A stretch of DNA of 14,770 nt from an uncultured Collinsella sp. (GTDB lineage Bacteria; Actinomycetota; Coriobacteriia; Coriobacteriales; Coriobacteriaceae). The translations under genes were made by a program, and so were the position numbers. The stretch spans positions 1 to 14,770 of the forward strand of contig UQPP01000041.1 of assembly GCA_900543025.1 (NCBI GenBank). The letters run 5' to 3'. Below are positions 1 to 6,209 of the stretch, piece by piece; position 1 is the stretch's first letter; each line of letters begins with the position of its first letter. The notes beneath the pieces are model-generated. The model was not told where the DNA came from. It saw only the letters and a program-made list of their open reading frames with translations, and searched no databases.

Positions 1-53
1 CCCGCGACCCCAACCTTGGCAAGGTTGTGCTCTACCAACTGAGCCATGTCCGC
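1..53 (-). tRNA. tRNA-Gly(GCC), 3' end cut by window edge
   Basis: On the minus strand the gene begins at 53 with acceptor strand GCGGACA, then a D-arm with stem GCTC/GAGC and AGTTGGTA loop. The anticodon arm is CAACC-TTGCCAA-GGTTG, giving anticodon GCC for glycine. The variable loop GGGTC and the first T-stem strand GCGGG follow, and the window ends there. The T-loop, second T-stem strand, acceptor 3' strand and any encoded CCA lie outside, so whether CCA is encoded cannot be told. Confidence 0.95.
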
Positions 54-65
54 TTGCGGGTTATT

Positions 66-94
66 AATTTACGCGAGTTGTCCAAAAGACGCAA
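66..94 (-). promoter_or_regulatory. Promoter of tRNA-Gly
   Basis: A -35 box TTGCGT (89-94) and -10 box TAAATT (66-71) are separated by 17 bases. Transcription would start about 6 bases before the tRNA 5' end, a usual distance. Immediately upstream (to about 114) lies an A/T palindrome, T6-N-A6, that is shared with the tRNA-Leu promoter and looks like an UP-type activating element. The rest of 54-158 shows no gene and no clear terminator for the regulator gene ending at 159. Confidence 0.65.
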
Positions 95-158
95 GTACTT
101 TTTTCAAAAAACTTGTCTGCCGCATGTTCTTAGTAGCTAAACGCGCTAAAGCGATTGG

Positions 159-905
159 CTAGGCACACGATTCCAGCGCTCCGCTAAACAGCTTCACCAT
201 CTGTACGCGCGTGCCGGCGCCGTCCGTACGACGAGCAACCTCCACGTTATCGACGAGCATACGCATAAGCTTGATGCCACGGCCGCGCTCCTCAGATGCG
301 ACCGGTTCGCTCGTTTCATCGATAGAATAGCCGGCACCTCGATCAAGCACCTCAACCACAACGCGATCGCCATAGGCCTGAACCGTCAGGACGCACCCGA
401 TACCGCCCGCATGGTCATAGGCATTACCCAGCGCCTCCCCCGACGCCAATGCGACATCGTAGCGCTCGTCACGGCGCAACGGAAGCGATTCAAGGAGTTC
501 GGCGATGCGATGTCGGTAGTATGGAAGATTCTCGATACCCTGACGGACCTCGATGCTCTTGCTCCATCGTGGCAACTCTCCCACCGGGATGGCGGGAATC
601 GACTCACGCGCCGGACCCGCAACATGAAGGATGTCGACAAGTCGGGCAATCTCCAAAAAGCGAATGACCTCATCGGAGGCGTTAACGAGCGAAAGCAGGC
701 CCTCTCTCCTCATGAGCTCTCTGGCACGTGTAAGCAAAAACGCCAAACCCGTCGAGTCGATAAAGCCCACGGCCTGGCAATTGATGACAACGCGACGCAC
801 GCCACGGTCGATCAAATTATCCAACCGTCGGCGCAGCGCGGACACCGAGGCGATGTCGACATCACCCGGTGGCGTCAAAACCGCTATGTCATTCCACTCA
901 TTCAT
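159..905 (-). CDS. STAS anti-anti-sigma domain fused to RsbW-like HATPase_c kinase domain
   Basis: This 248-residue protein joins the two halves of a partner-switching pair. Residues about 1-105 form a STAS (SpoIIAA/RsbV-type) domain with the FIDSTG motif; Ser51 is the expected phosphorylation site. Residues about 115-248 form a GHKL ATPase domain of the RsbW/SpoIIAB class: N-box with Glu157 and Asn161 (EALGNAYDHA), G1 box DRGAG at 188-192, G2 box GRGIKLM at 208-214, and a late GTRV. In the family, the kinase phosphorylates the STAS serine, and the unphosphorylated STAS protein frees a bound sigma factor. The ATG at 905 was chosen because GGGGAA lies 10 bases upstream and the STAS fold starts at once; a TTG at 923 would add six residues. 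The gene lies 81 bases after the SpoIIE-type phosphatase gene, the likely partner, and may share its transcript. Which sigma factor or other target it controls cannot be seen here. Confidence 0.88.
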   Translation of the reverse strand: MNEWNDIAVLTPPGDVDIASVSALRRRLDNLIDRGVRRVVINCQAVGFIDSTGLAFLLTRARELMRREGLLSLVNASDEVIRFLEIARLVDILHVAGPARESIPAIPVGELPRWSKSIEVRQGIENLPYYRHRIAELLESLPLRRDERYDVALASGEALGNAYDHAGGIGCVLTVQAYGDRVVVEVLDRGAGYSIDETSEPVASEERGRGIKLMRMLVDNVEVARRTDGAGTRVQMVKLFSGALESCA

Positions 906-986
906 ACGACCATGGTTCCCCAAAAGAGCTCGCTCGATGCATACGTTTCTTCAACCGTAGGGATTTCGCCCGTCCAACGTCGCGGC

Positions 987-3332
987 CTACGATCGACCCC
1001 GTAAAAACTCAAGGGAGACCAGCGCGATGTCATCGTCCAGCGCCGACTCGGTAAAGCGATCAAGCTCGCCCAAGACCTTACCGCAGATTCCCGATACGCC
1101 CTCACCCGAGACAGAGAGCAGAAGGTCGCGAAGGCGCTGTTCGCCAAAGAAAGCACCCGAGCGATCACGTGCTTCGATTGTTCCATCGGTATACATAAAT
1201 AGCATGTCACCAGGAGCGAACGTAAACACGCCCGTCTCGTAGACCATGCTCTCAAAGGCACCGATCACGCCCGATTGGCACCCAAGGAGCTCCACTTCTC
1301 CCCCGCAGGTCTCGCCGCTGCCAAGCGGCTTCGATGACGGCCTAATGACCATAGTGGGAGGATGTCCCGCTGAGCAATAGGTAGCGCGACCCGCCTTAAG
1401 ATCGATCTTGGCGATAAACGCCGTCACAAACGTCTCGACCCTCGAAAAGCCCATGAGCATGCTATTGAGCGAGCGAGCCATGCGGGCAGGCCCCGCACCC
1501 TCCCAGGCATAGGCCGTCAGCGCCGTCTTGACGAGCGCTGACATCGACGCCGCCTCAATTCCCTTGCCGGATACATCGCCCAAAATCATAACGGCGCAAT
1601 CGTCGGGAAGTCGGACAAGCGTATAGAAGTCACCGCCGACCAACGCGGAATTCGTTGCCGATAGGTATACCGAATCGGTTGCGATGCCCGGAACGTCACC
1701 AAGCGAATTTCTCATGCCAATCTGAAGCGTCTGAGCGATATGACGCTCTTCGCGCTTTTGAGATTCGCCTTCGTAGATCAGTTCAAAGTCATGCGCCAAG
1801 TGCACCAAGTAGTCATATTCAAGGTCATCAATCGGCTCTTGACTACCATCACGAAGCAGCAGCGCGCGCGTCGTCGGGCCCTTCGCAACAGAGGCAGGAA
1901 CGATCGCGTCGTTACTGTGCTTGTCATCACCCTCAGGGCGCGGACGCCCCGCCTCGATGCCGGTGTCGACGTAGAGACCCTGGCAAGGCAGACCATGTGC
2001 CCTAAGCCAGCCTCCCATAGGCATCGATTCGTCAACGCGAGTTATACGGACGTGTTTAAGATCCTCGGCACTCGTGCCGCCCAAAACAGATGCTTCAAAG
2101 CCATCAGGGCCAGCTCCCAGACGTGCCGCTGGCGCCGTCGTAGAAAAGAAAAGCTTCTCGGGATCGTCCGGCAAAGCAACGCGACTGCCGCCTTCAAAAT
2201 CTATGACATAGGAGTCCAGACTGGCGTCATACTCAACAGGGCAAAAATGGCAGTTGAGCATATTGCAGATCTCGGACGATACCGCCTGGGTAGCCGCGGC
2301 GGAATCATCTAGAAAGGTAAACAACTCATCACGTAAGACATTGAGCGAGCGGCCAAGCTCGGCCGTGCGACGAGAGCGAAGACTCGATGCCATGCCGACC
2401 AGCTGGATAGACAGGTAATCGCAAATGACCTCGAGCACATTAACGTCATAGGCGAGCGGTGCCTGGGGACGTTTCCAACCAACTTCCAGCACGCCAAGGA
2501 TCTGCGTACCGTAAAAAACGGGCAGACAGATCTCGCTGCGGTACGGAGGCATATCCTGCATGCGCAACAGGTGCTTAGAACGATTGTCCAAATCCATAAA
2601 CATGCCCGAGGCGACACGATCGCCCTCAAGGTCCTGCTGAATCGACAGACGGCAAGCGCGCGACTCGCGAAGCACGTACGTCGGAATGCCAGCGCCATAC
2701 GGCAAAAACTCGGGCAGGTAGCTGTCGTACAGCTCCTTGGAAACACCGCGTAGCTTAAAACCGCCGCTCTCCGAAAAATAAATCGCAGCTCCAGAAGCAT
2801 CGAGCGTTCCGACGAGCTGATTTAAAACGGTATCAAGCAGGCTGGGTAGCTCATCGGAGCCCACGGTACTCATAATGACCGACAACGTGCCCGAGAGGCG
2901 CTTATTCGCCACTCTAAGCTCCGAAAGCGCACGCTTGAGCTGGCGGTCGTGAGAATACTGTTCTTCGATGCTATGGAGCGCCACCAGGACACGTGGCGCG
3001 CGGCGCCCAAAGATGCGTGGAGGCGTTACGGAGCCCGCACGAACCAAGACGGGGATAAAGGAGCCGTCACTCAGCTTGAGCATCAGTTCGTTCTCGGAGC
3101 CATCAGTTTCAAATGGCAGACGATGTTCCGTCGCACGTTCAAAAGCGGACGAGTACAGGACATCTTTAACATCTCCACCGATGACGTCGGCGCGTTCCTC
3201 GCACATCAAACCAAGTAAGCGATTATTCACATGCAGAATTGTTCCGTCGAGCTCGCAGATGATGACAGCATCGCTCGTGATCTCGACTAGTTGGGCAACG
3301 TCTGCCCACTCGTTGCGTTCAAGCGTTTCCAT
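987..3332 (-). CDS. PAS-GAF-GAF sensor with C-terminal SpoIIE/RsbU-type PP2C serine phosphatase
   Basis: A 781-residue soluble sensor phosphatase with no membrane segment. A PAS domain (about 8-120) includes the DGTILHVN stretch. A short charged helix (about 122-148) links it to a GAF domain (about 155-316). A second, less certain GAF-like region (about 330-520) has a Cys/His-containing segment (CNMLNCHFC near 356-364). The catalytic domain (about 536-776) keeps the metal-binding aspartates of the family: VGGDFY (D568), LGDVSGKG (D586), MYTDGT (D716) and DDDIALV (about D768), plus AGHPP. SpoIIE-type enzymes dephosphorylate STAS-domain serines, so the STAS-kinase fusion encoded just downstream is the obvious substrate. 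The ATG at 3332 is preferred: GGTGGGG (3339-3345) sits 6 bases upstream, while the GTG at 3344, four codons earlier, overlaps that site. The signal sensed is unknown. Confidence 0.9.
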   Translation of the reverse strand: METLERNEWADVAQLVEITSDAVIICELDGTILHVNNRLLGLMCEERADVIGGDVKDVLYSSAFERATEHRLPFETDGSENELMLKLSDGSFIPVLVRAGSVTPPRIFGRRAPRVLVALHSIEEQYSHDRQLKRALSELRVANKRLSGTLSVIMSTVGSDELPSLLDTVLNQLVGTLDASGAAIYFSESGGFKLRGVSKELYDSYLPEFLPYGAGIPTYVLRESRACRLSIQQDLEGDRVASGMFMDLDNRSKHLLRMQDMPPYRSEICLPVFYGTQILGVLEVGWKRPQAPLAYDVNVLEVICDYLSIQLVGMASSLRSRRTAELGRSLNVLRDELFTFLDDSAAATQAVSSEICNMLNCHFCPVEYDASLDSYVIDFEGGSRVALPDDPEKLFFSTTAPAARLGAGPDGFEASVLGGTSAEDLKHVRITRVDESMPMGGWLRAHGLPCQGLYVDTGIEAGRPRPEGDDKHSNDAIVPASVAKGPTTRALLLRDGSQEPIDDLEYDYLVHLAHDFELIYEGESQKREERHIAQTLQIGMRNSLGDVPGIATDSVYLSATNSALVGGDFYTLVRLPDDCAVMILGDVSGKGIEAASMSALVKTALTAYAWEGAGPARMARSLNSMLMGFSRVETFVTAFIAKIDLKAGRATYCSAGHPPTMVIRPSSKPLGSGETCGGEVELLGCQSGVIGAFESMVYETGVFTFAPGDMLFMYTDGTIEARDRSGAFFGEQRLRDLLLSVSGEGVSGICGKVLGELDRFTESALDDDIALVSLEFLRGRS

Positions 3333-3358
3333 CGTGGACCCCACCGTCTATCGGTAAC

Positions 3359-3380
3359 AAAAAAGCCTCCGAAGAGGCTT
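3359..3380 (-). terminator. Rho-independent terminator of tRNA-Leu
   Basis: The minus strand reads AAGCCTC-TTCG-GAGGCTT followed by a run of six T, a seven-base-pair stem with a stable UUCG tetraloop. It lies 11 bases past the encoded CCA of tRNA-Leu and 26 bases before the phosphatase start codon. Confidence 0.9.
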
Positions 3381-3391
3381 CTCAAATGCGA

Positions 3392-3481
3392 TGGTGTCGG
3401 AGGCGGGACTTGAACCCGCATGACCAAAAAGCGGTCACTAGCACCTCAAGCTAGCGCGTCTGCCAATTCCGCCACTCCGAC
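3392..3481 (-). tRNA. tRNA-Leu(GAG), CCA encoded
   Basis: The acceptor strands GTCGGAG (5', from 3481) and CTCCGAC (3') pair, followed by discriminator A and an encoded CCA (3392-3394). The anticodon arm is CTAGC-TTGAGGT-GCTAG, giving anticodon GAG for leucine. A long variable arm, TGACC-GCTTTTT-GGTCA, is the class II feature expected of tRNA-Leu. The T-arm is GCGGG-TTCAAGT-CCCGC. Confidence 0.97.
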
Positions 3482-3538
3482 ATGCTATATTGTTGAGACG
3501 CGTTTCGTTTTGTTGGACCCGCGCGTTCAACGAGGAAG

Positions 3539-3568
3539 ATAATAACCTATGTTTTGAGAACTGCGCAA
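3539..3568 (-). promoter_or_regulatory. Promoter of tRNA-Leu
   Basis: A -35 box TTGCGC (3563-3568) and a -10 box TATTAT (3539-3544) are separated by 18 bases (or TTATTA with 17). Upstream lies the palindrome ACTTTTTT-N-AAAAAAGT and then an A/T-rich stretch to about 3602, as in UP elements. The predicted start leaves a leader of about 50 bases before the tRNA, which would need RNase processing. The arrangement matches the tRNA-Gly promoter. Confidence 0.6.
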
Positions 3569-3625
3569 GCACTTTTTTGAAAAAAGTTTACAAATTTATA
3601 AATGCGCAGGTAAACGGACCTGTTC

Positions 3626-3750
3626 GGGCCGGAATGAGGTTCCTTTCCAACGCGTCCTCGGGCATGCGGCATTATTTTGATCCGCGCTTCGCGCTACAAA
3701 ATAATGCCGCCCCCTGCGGAATGCGTTGGAAAGCAACCTCATTCCAGCCC
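3626..3750. repeat. Long imperfect palindrome, possible MITE or REP-like element
   Basis: Arms 3631-3679 and 3697-3745 (49 bases each) are reverse complements at 39 positions, with the differences bunched in the middle of the arm. GGGC (3626-3629) and GCCC (3747-3750) extend the stem past one mismatch. The 17-base loop contains a small GCGC-TTC-GCGC hairpin. Only one copy is seen in the window, there is no transposase, and no clear target-site duplication flanks it. Because of the symmetry, both strands give similar spurious open frames. Being a mobile element is inference; the structure is read directly. Confidence 0.7.
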
Positions 3751-3805
3751 TAGGGGCACGTACTCCAAGCACCGTTCTCAAACATGTTCTGGGGGCTGAT
3801 GAAAA

Positions 3806-3843
3806 TTTGGTGGCTCGGTTTGGTGGCTCGGTTTTGCCGAGCC
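3806..3843. repeat. Tandem 13-base repeat with hairpin
   Basis: A 13-base unit (TTTGGTGGCTCGG) occurs twice in a row, at 3806-3818 and 3819-3831. The following CCGAGCC (3837-3843) can pair with the GGCTCGG of either copy; the nearer pairing has a loop of five. No T-run follows on either strand, so it is not an obvious terminator. Confidence 0.7.
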
Positions 3844-3853
3844 CTTATATGAG

Positions 3854-3879
3854 GAGGCCGGAGCCAAGGCTCCGGCCTC
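3854..3879. repeat. Perfect 12-bp inverted repeat
   Basis: GAGGCCGGAGCC (3854-3865) and its exact reverse complement (3868-3879) flank two bases. The stem is very GC-rich, but neither strand has a T-run after it, so a terminator role is possible but unproven. It lies downstream of the peptide-transporter operon on the transcribed strand and could be a backup stop or a transcript end stabiliser. Confidence 0.6.
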
Positions 3880-3906
3880 ACACAATTCCTTATCAGATTA
3901 AGTGAG

Positions 3907-4115
3907 CGATCAAGGAATCGCACTCCCCCTGCCGAGTTGCCGCAGGGCCCGCCCTGAAGTTATTTTTCAGAACACTCCGCAGGACGCAAGAAACCCCGCC
4001 GCACGAAGTGCGCAGCGGGGGTTTCTTGCATGTCCGAGGACGTTCTGAAAAGTAACTTCAGGGCGGGCCCGAACGATAACAACCGACTACAAGTCGATGT
4101 GCGATTCCTTGATCG
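3907..4115. repeat. 209-base nested inverted repeat spanning the oppF 3' end
   Basis: Three paired layers share one centre. The outer arms, 3907-3923 and 4099-4115, match perfectly over 17 bases, and the right arm lies inside the last codons of oppF. The middle arms, 3945-3973 and 4042-4070, match at 28 of 29 bases. The inner hairpin, 3986-4029, is the likely terminator. The spacers between layers differ in length (21 against 28 bases outside). A transcript through here could fold into one very long hairpin. Confidence 0.8.
3986..4029 (-). terminator. Terminator of the opp operon
   Basis: On the minus strand a hairpin begins GCAAGAAACCCC and closes with GGGGTTTCTTGC, with a GC-rich inner stem and a small TTC loop. 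The T-rich end is short (TTTCTT), and the hairpin is nearly symmetrical, so it could work on both strands. It starts 57 bases past the oppF stop. Confidence 0.7.
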
Positions 4116-5115
4116 GGAACGGCTCCGCGAAGTGGCAGGCGCAGCAGTGACCCGGTGCGACCTCCTTAAACTCAGGAAGCTTCTCGGAGCAAATGCCCTG
4201 TGCGATCGGGCAGCGCGTGTGGAAACGGCAGCCGGTCGGCGGATCCAGCGGCGACGGCGGATCGCCAGCGAGAATGATGCGCTTGCGGGTCTTCTGGATA
4301 TCAGGATCGGGAACCGGCACGGCAGACAGCAGCGACTGCGTGTACGGATGGTGAGGCTCGCTATAGAGCGTCTTCCAGTCCGAAACCTCAACCATCTTAC
4401 CCAGATACATAACGGCAACGCGATCGGAAATGTGCTGCACGACGGACAGGTCGTGAGCGATAAACAGATACGCGGTACCGAACTTGTCCTGGAGTTCCTT
4501 GAGCAGGTTCAGAACCTGGGCCTGAATGGACACATCCAAAGCGGAAACCGGCTCGTCGCAGATGATCAGCTTGGGCTTCAAAGCGAACGCGCGGGCGATG
4601 CCGACACGCTGACGCTGACCGCCGGAGAACTCATGAGGATAACGGTTGATGTGCTCGGGGTTCAGTCCGACAACGTCGAGAAGCTCGCGGACGCGCTCAA
4701 TGCGCTCCTCCTTGGTACCCACGCCATGAATGGTCATGGGCTCAGAAACGATTTCGCCGATGGTCATACGGGGGTTGAGCGAAGCATAAGGATCCTGGAA
4801 GATAAACTGCATCTCGCGACGCATGTCCTTGATCTCATGCTTGCTCATCTCGGCAACGTCTTTGCCCTGGAAGAACACCTTACCGGCCGTCGGCTTGGTG
4901 AGGCGCATGATGGTACGGCCCGTGGTGGACTTACCGCAACCGGACTCGCCGACCAGACCAAAGGTCTCGCCAGGATAGATCTCGAACGAAATGTCGTTCA
5001 CAGCAGAGACGACACGCTTGGAGAAGCGCTTGGCGAACATGCCGGACTCAGCGGGAAACTCCTTTGAGAGGTGCTCGACCTTCAACAGTGGAGTGCGCTC
5101 GTTATTGTCTGCCAT
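4087..5115 (-). CDS. oppF: Peptide ABC transporter ATP-binding protein (OppF/DppF family)
   Basis: A 342-residue cytoplasmic ATPase, one of two that drive the peptide importer. Visible motifs are Walker A GESGCGKS (56-63), Q-loop Gln107 in FQDPYASLNP, signature SGGQ (164-167), Walker B LIICDEP with D187/E188, and switch His221. The C-terminal oligopeptide-transporter domain starts near HHPYTQSLL (255-263) and holds cysteines 296, 302, 309 and 324/325/327, a pattern linked to an iron-sulfur cluster in related transporters. The ATG at 5115 directly follows the TAA of oppD, and two SD-like GAGG motifs lie upstream, so translation is probably coupled. The last codons form one arm of the long inverted repeat described separately. 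Opp and Dpp versions cannot be told apart from sequence alone; the F-type assignment rests on gene order and the SGGQRQRVGIARA signature. Confidence 0.95.
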   Translation of the reverse strand: MADNNERTPLLKVEHLSKEFPAESGMFAKRFSKRVVSAVNDISFEIYPGETFGLVGESGCGKSTTGRTIMRLTKPTAGKVFFQGKDVAEMSKHEIKDMRREMQFIFQDPYASLNPRMTIGEIVSEPMTIHGVGTKEERIERVRELLDVVGLNPEHINRYPHEFSGGQRQRVGIARAFALKPKLIICDEPVSALDVSIQAQVLNLLKELQDKFGTAYLFIAHDLSVVQHISDRVAVMYLGKMVEVSDWKTLYSEPHHPYTQSLLSAVPVPDPDIQKTRKRIILAGDPPSPLDPPTGCRFHTRCPIAQGICSEKLPEFKEVAPGHCCACHFAEPFPIKESHIDL

Positions 5116-6207
5116 TTACGCCTCGCCTCCCTTCTTGGAATCCTTGCGCGTACGGGACGTCTCAGGAGCGTTCTTGAGGAACTCGGGGTCACCGGAGTAG
5201 TGGCACGCAGAGTAGTGACCAGACTCGGTGACAACGCGCTCGGGGCGCTGCTTGCGGCACTTATCGGTTGCATAGGGGCAACGAGGCGAGAACACGCAGC
5301 CCTCAGGCAGGTTCATGAGCGAAGGCGGGTTGCCGTGAATCGGCGTAAGCGGCTTCTTCTCATCGATGGCCTGCTCCGGGATGGAGCGGATAAGGCCCCA
5401 GGTGTAGGGGTGGCGGCTCTCGTAGAAGATTTCCTCAGCAGTACCGAACTCGACGGGACGGCCGGCGTACATAACCATGATCTTGTCGGCCATATCAGCG
5501 ACAACGCCCAGGTCATGGGTGATCATGATGATGGCGTTGCCGTTCTTCTCCTGCATTTCCTGCATAAGCTCAATAATCTGAGCCTGAATGGTAACGTCCA
5601 GAGCCGTCGTGGGCTCGTCGGCAATCAGGATATCGGGATCGCAGGCAAGAGCCATAGCGATCATGACACGCTGACGCATACCGCCGGAGAACTGGTGCGG
5701 ATACTCATTGACGCGCTTCTCGGGCTCGGGAATACCCACGAGGTCCAAAAGCTCGGTAGCGCGCTTGAGCGCCTCCTGCTTGGAGTAGCCACGGTGCAGA
5801 CGAAGGCCCTCGCCCACCTGCTTGCCGATCTTATAGACCGGGTTCAAGGAGGTCATAGGATCCTGGAAGATCATCGCGATGTCGTTACCGCGAATGTGCT
5901 GCATCTCTTCCTCGGTCATCTCGAGGATAGAACGACCGCGATAGCGAACGTCACCGCCCTCGATCTTTCCCGGAGGCATCGAGATAAGGCCCATGATGGT
6001 CATGGCGGTCACGGACTTACCGGAACCGGACTCACCGACGACACCCAGGGTCTCGCCGCGATCGAGCGTGTAGGAGACACCGTCGACAGCGCGAACAACG
6101 CCATCCTCGGTGTGGAAATACATCTTAAGGTCATCGACCTCGAGCAGATGCTGGCCCTCGGGAACCGGCTGGTCCTTCAGGTCCACATAGTTCTTGTTCT
6201 TCTTCAT
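5116..6207 (-). CDS. oppD: Peptide ABC transporter ATP-binding protein (OppD/DppD family)
   Basis: A 363-residue ATPase paired with OppF. Motifs are Walker A GESGSGKS (58-65), Q-loop Gln115 in FQDPMTSLNP, signature SGGM (174-177), Walker B LIADEP with D197/E198, and switch His231. The C-terminal extension contains SRHPYTWGL (264-272) and cysteines 304, 310, 317 and 335, the four-cysteine pattern reported to bind an iron-sulfur cluster in actinobacterial OppD. The Lys/Arg-rich tail after about 350 is outside the family core. The ATG at 6207 lies two bases after the oppC stop. GGA about nine bases upstream, within the oppC end, is the likely ribosome site. It is the fourth gene of the operon and needs both permeases for membrane docking. 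Confidence 0.95.
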   Translation of the reverse strand: MKKNKNYVDLKDQPVPEGQHLLEVDDLKMYFHTEDGVVRAVDGVSYTLDRGETLGVVGESGSGKSVTAMTIMGLISMPPGKIEGGDVRYRGRSILEMTEEEMQHIRGNDIAMIFQDPMTSLNPVYKIGKQVGEGLRLHRGYSKQEALKRATELLDLVGIPEPEKRVNEYPHQFSGGMRQRVMIAMALACDPDILIADEPTTALDVTIQAQIIELMQEMQEKNGNAIIMITHDLGVVADMADKIMVMYAGRPVEFGTAEEIFYESRHPYTWGLIRSIPEQAIDEKKPLTPIHGNPPSLMNLPEGCVFSPRCPYATDKCRKQRPERVVTESGHYSACHYSGDPEFLKNAPETSRTRKDSKKGGEA

Positions 6208-6209
6208 CC

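Noticed and set aside
140..158. Terminator after the STAS-kinase gene
   Set aside because: Only a tiny CGCT-AA-AGCG hairpin without a T-run is present, too weak to call.
906..923. TTG start for the STAS-kinase gene
   Set aside because: No ribosome site precedes it, whereas the ATG at 905 has GGGGAA ten bases upstream. The TTG lies within that region.
3490..3781. Small open frames on both strands (87 and 61 codons) across the 3626-3750 palindrome
   Set aside because: They resemble each other only because the DNA is palindromic, and the plus-strand one also crosses the tRNA-Leu promoter. No credible ribosome site.
3800..3880. Riboswitch or small RNA in the gene-free region
   Set aside because: Hairpins are present, but no known riboswitch core was recognised and no gene follows in a suitable orientation.
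4030..5067. Plus-strand 345-codon frame beginning in the opp terminator
   Set aside because: It is antisense to oppF and has no recognisable domain; its start lies in a hairpin.
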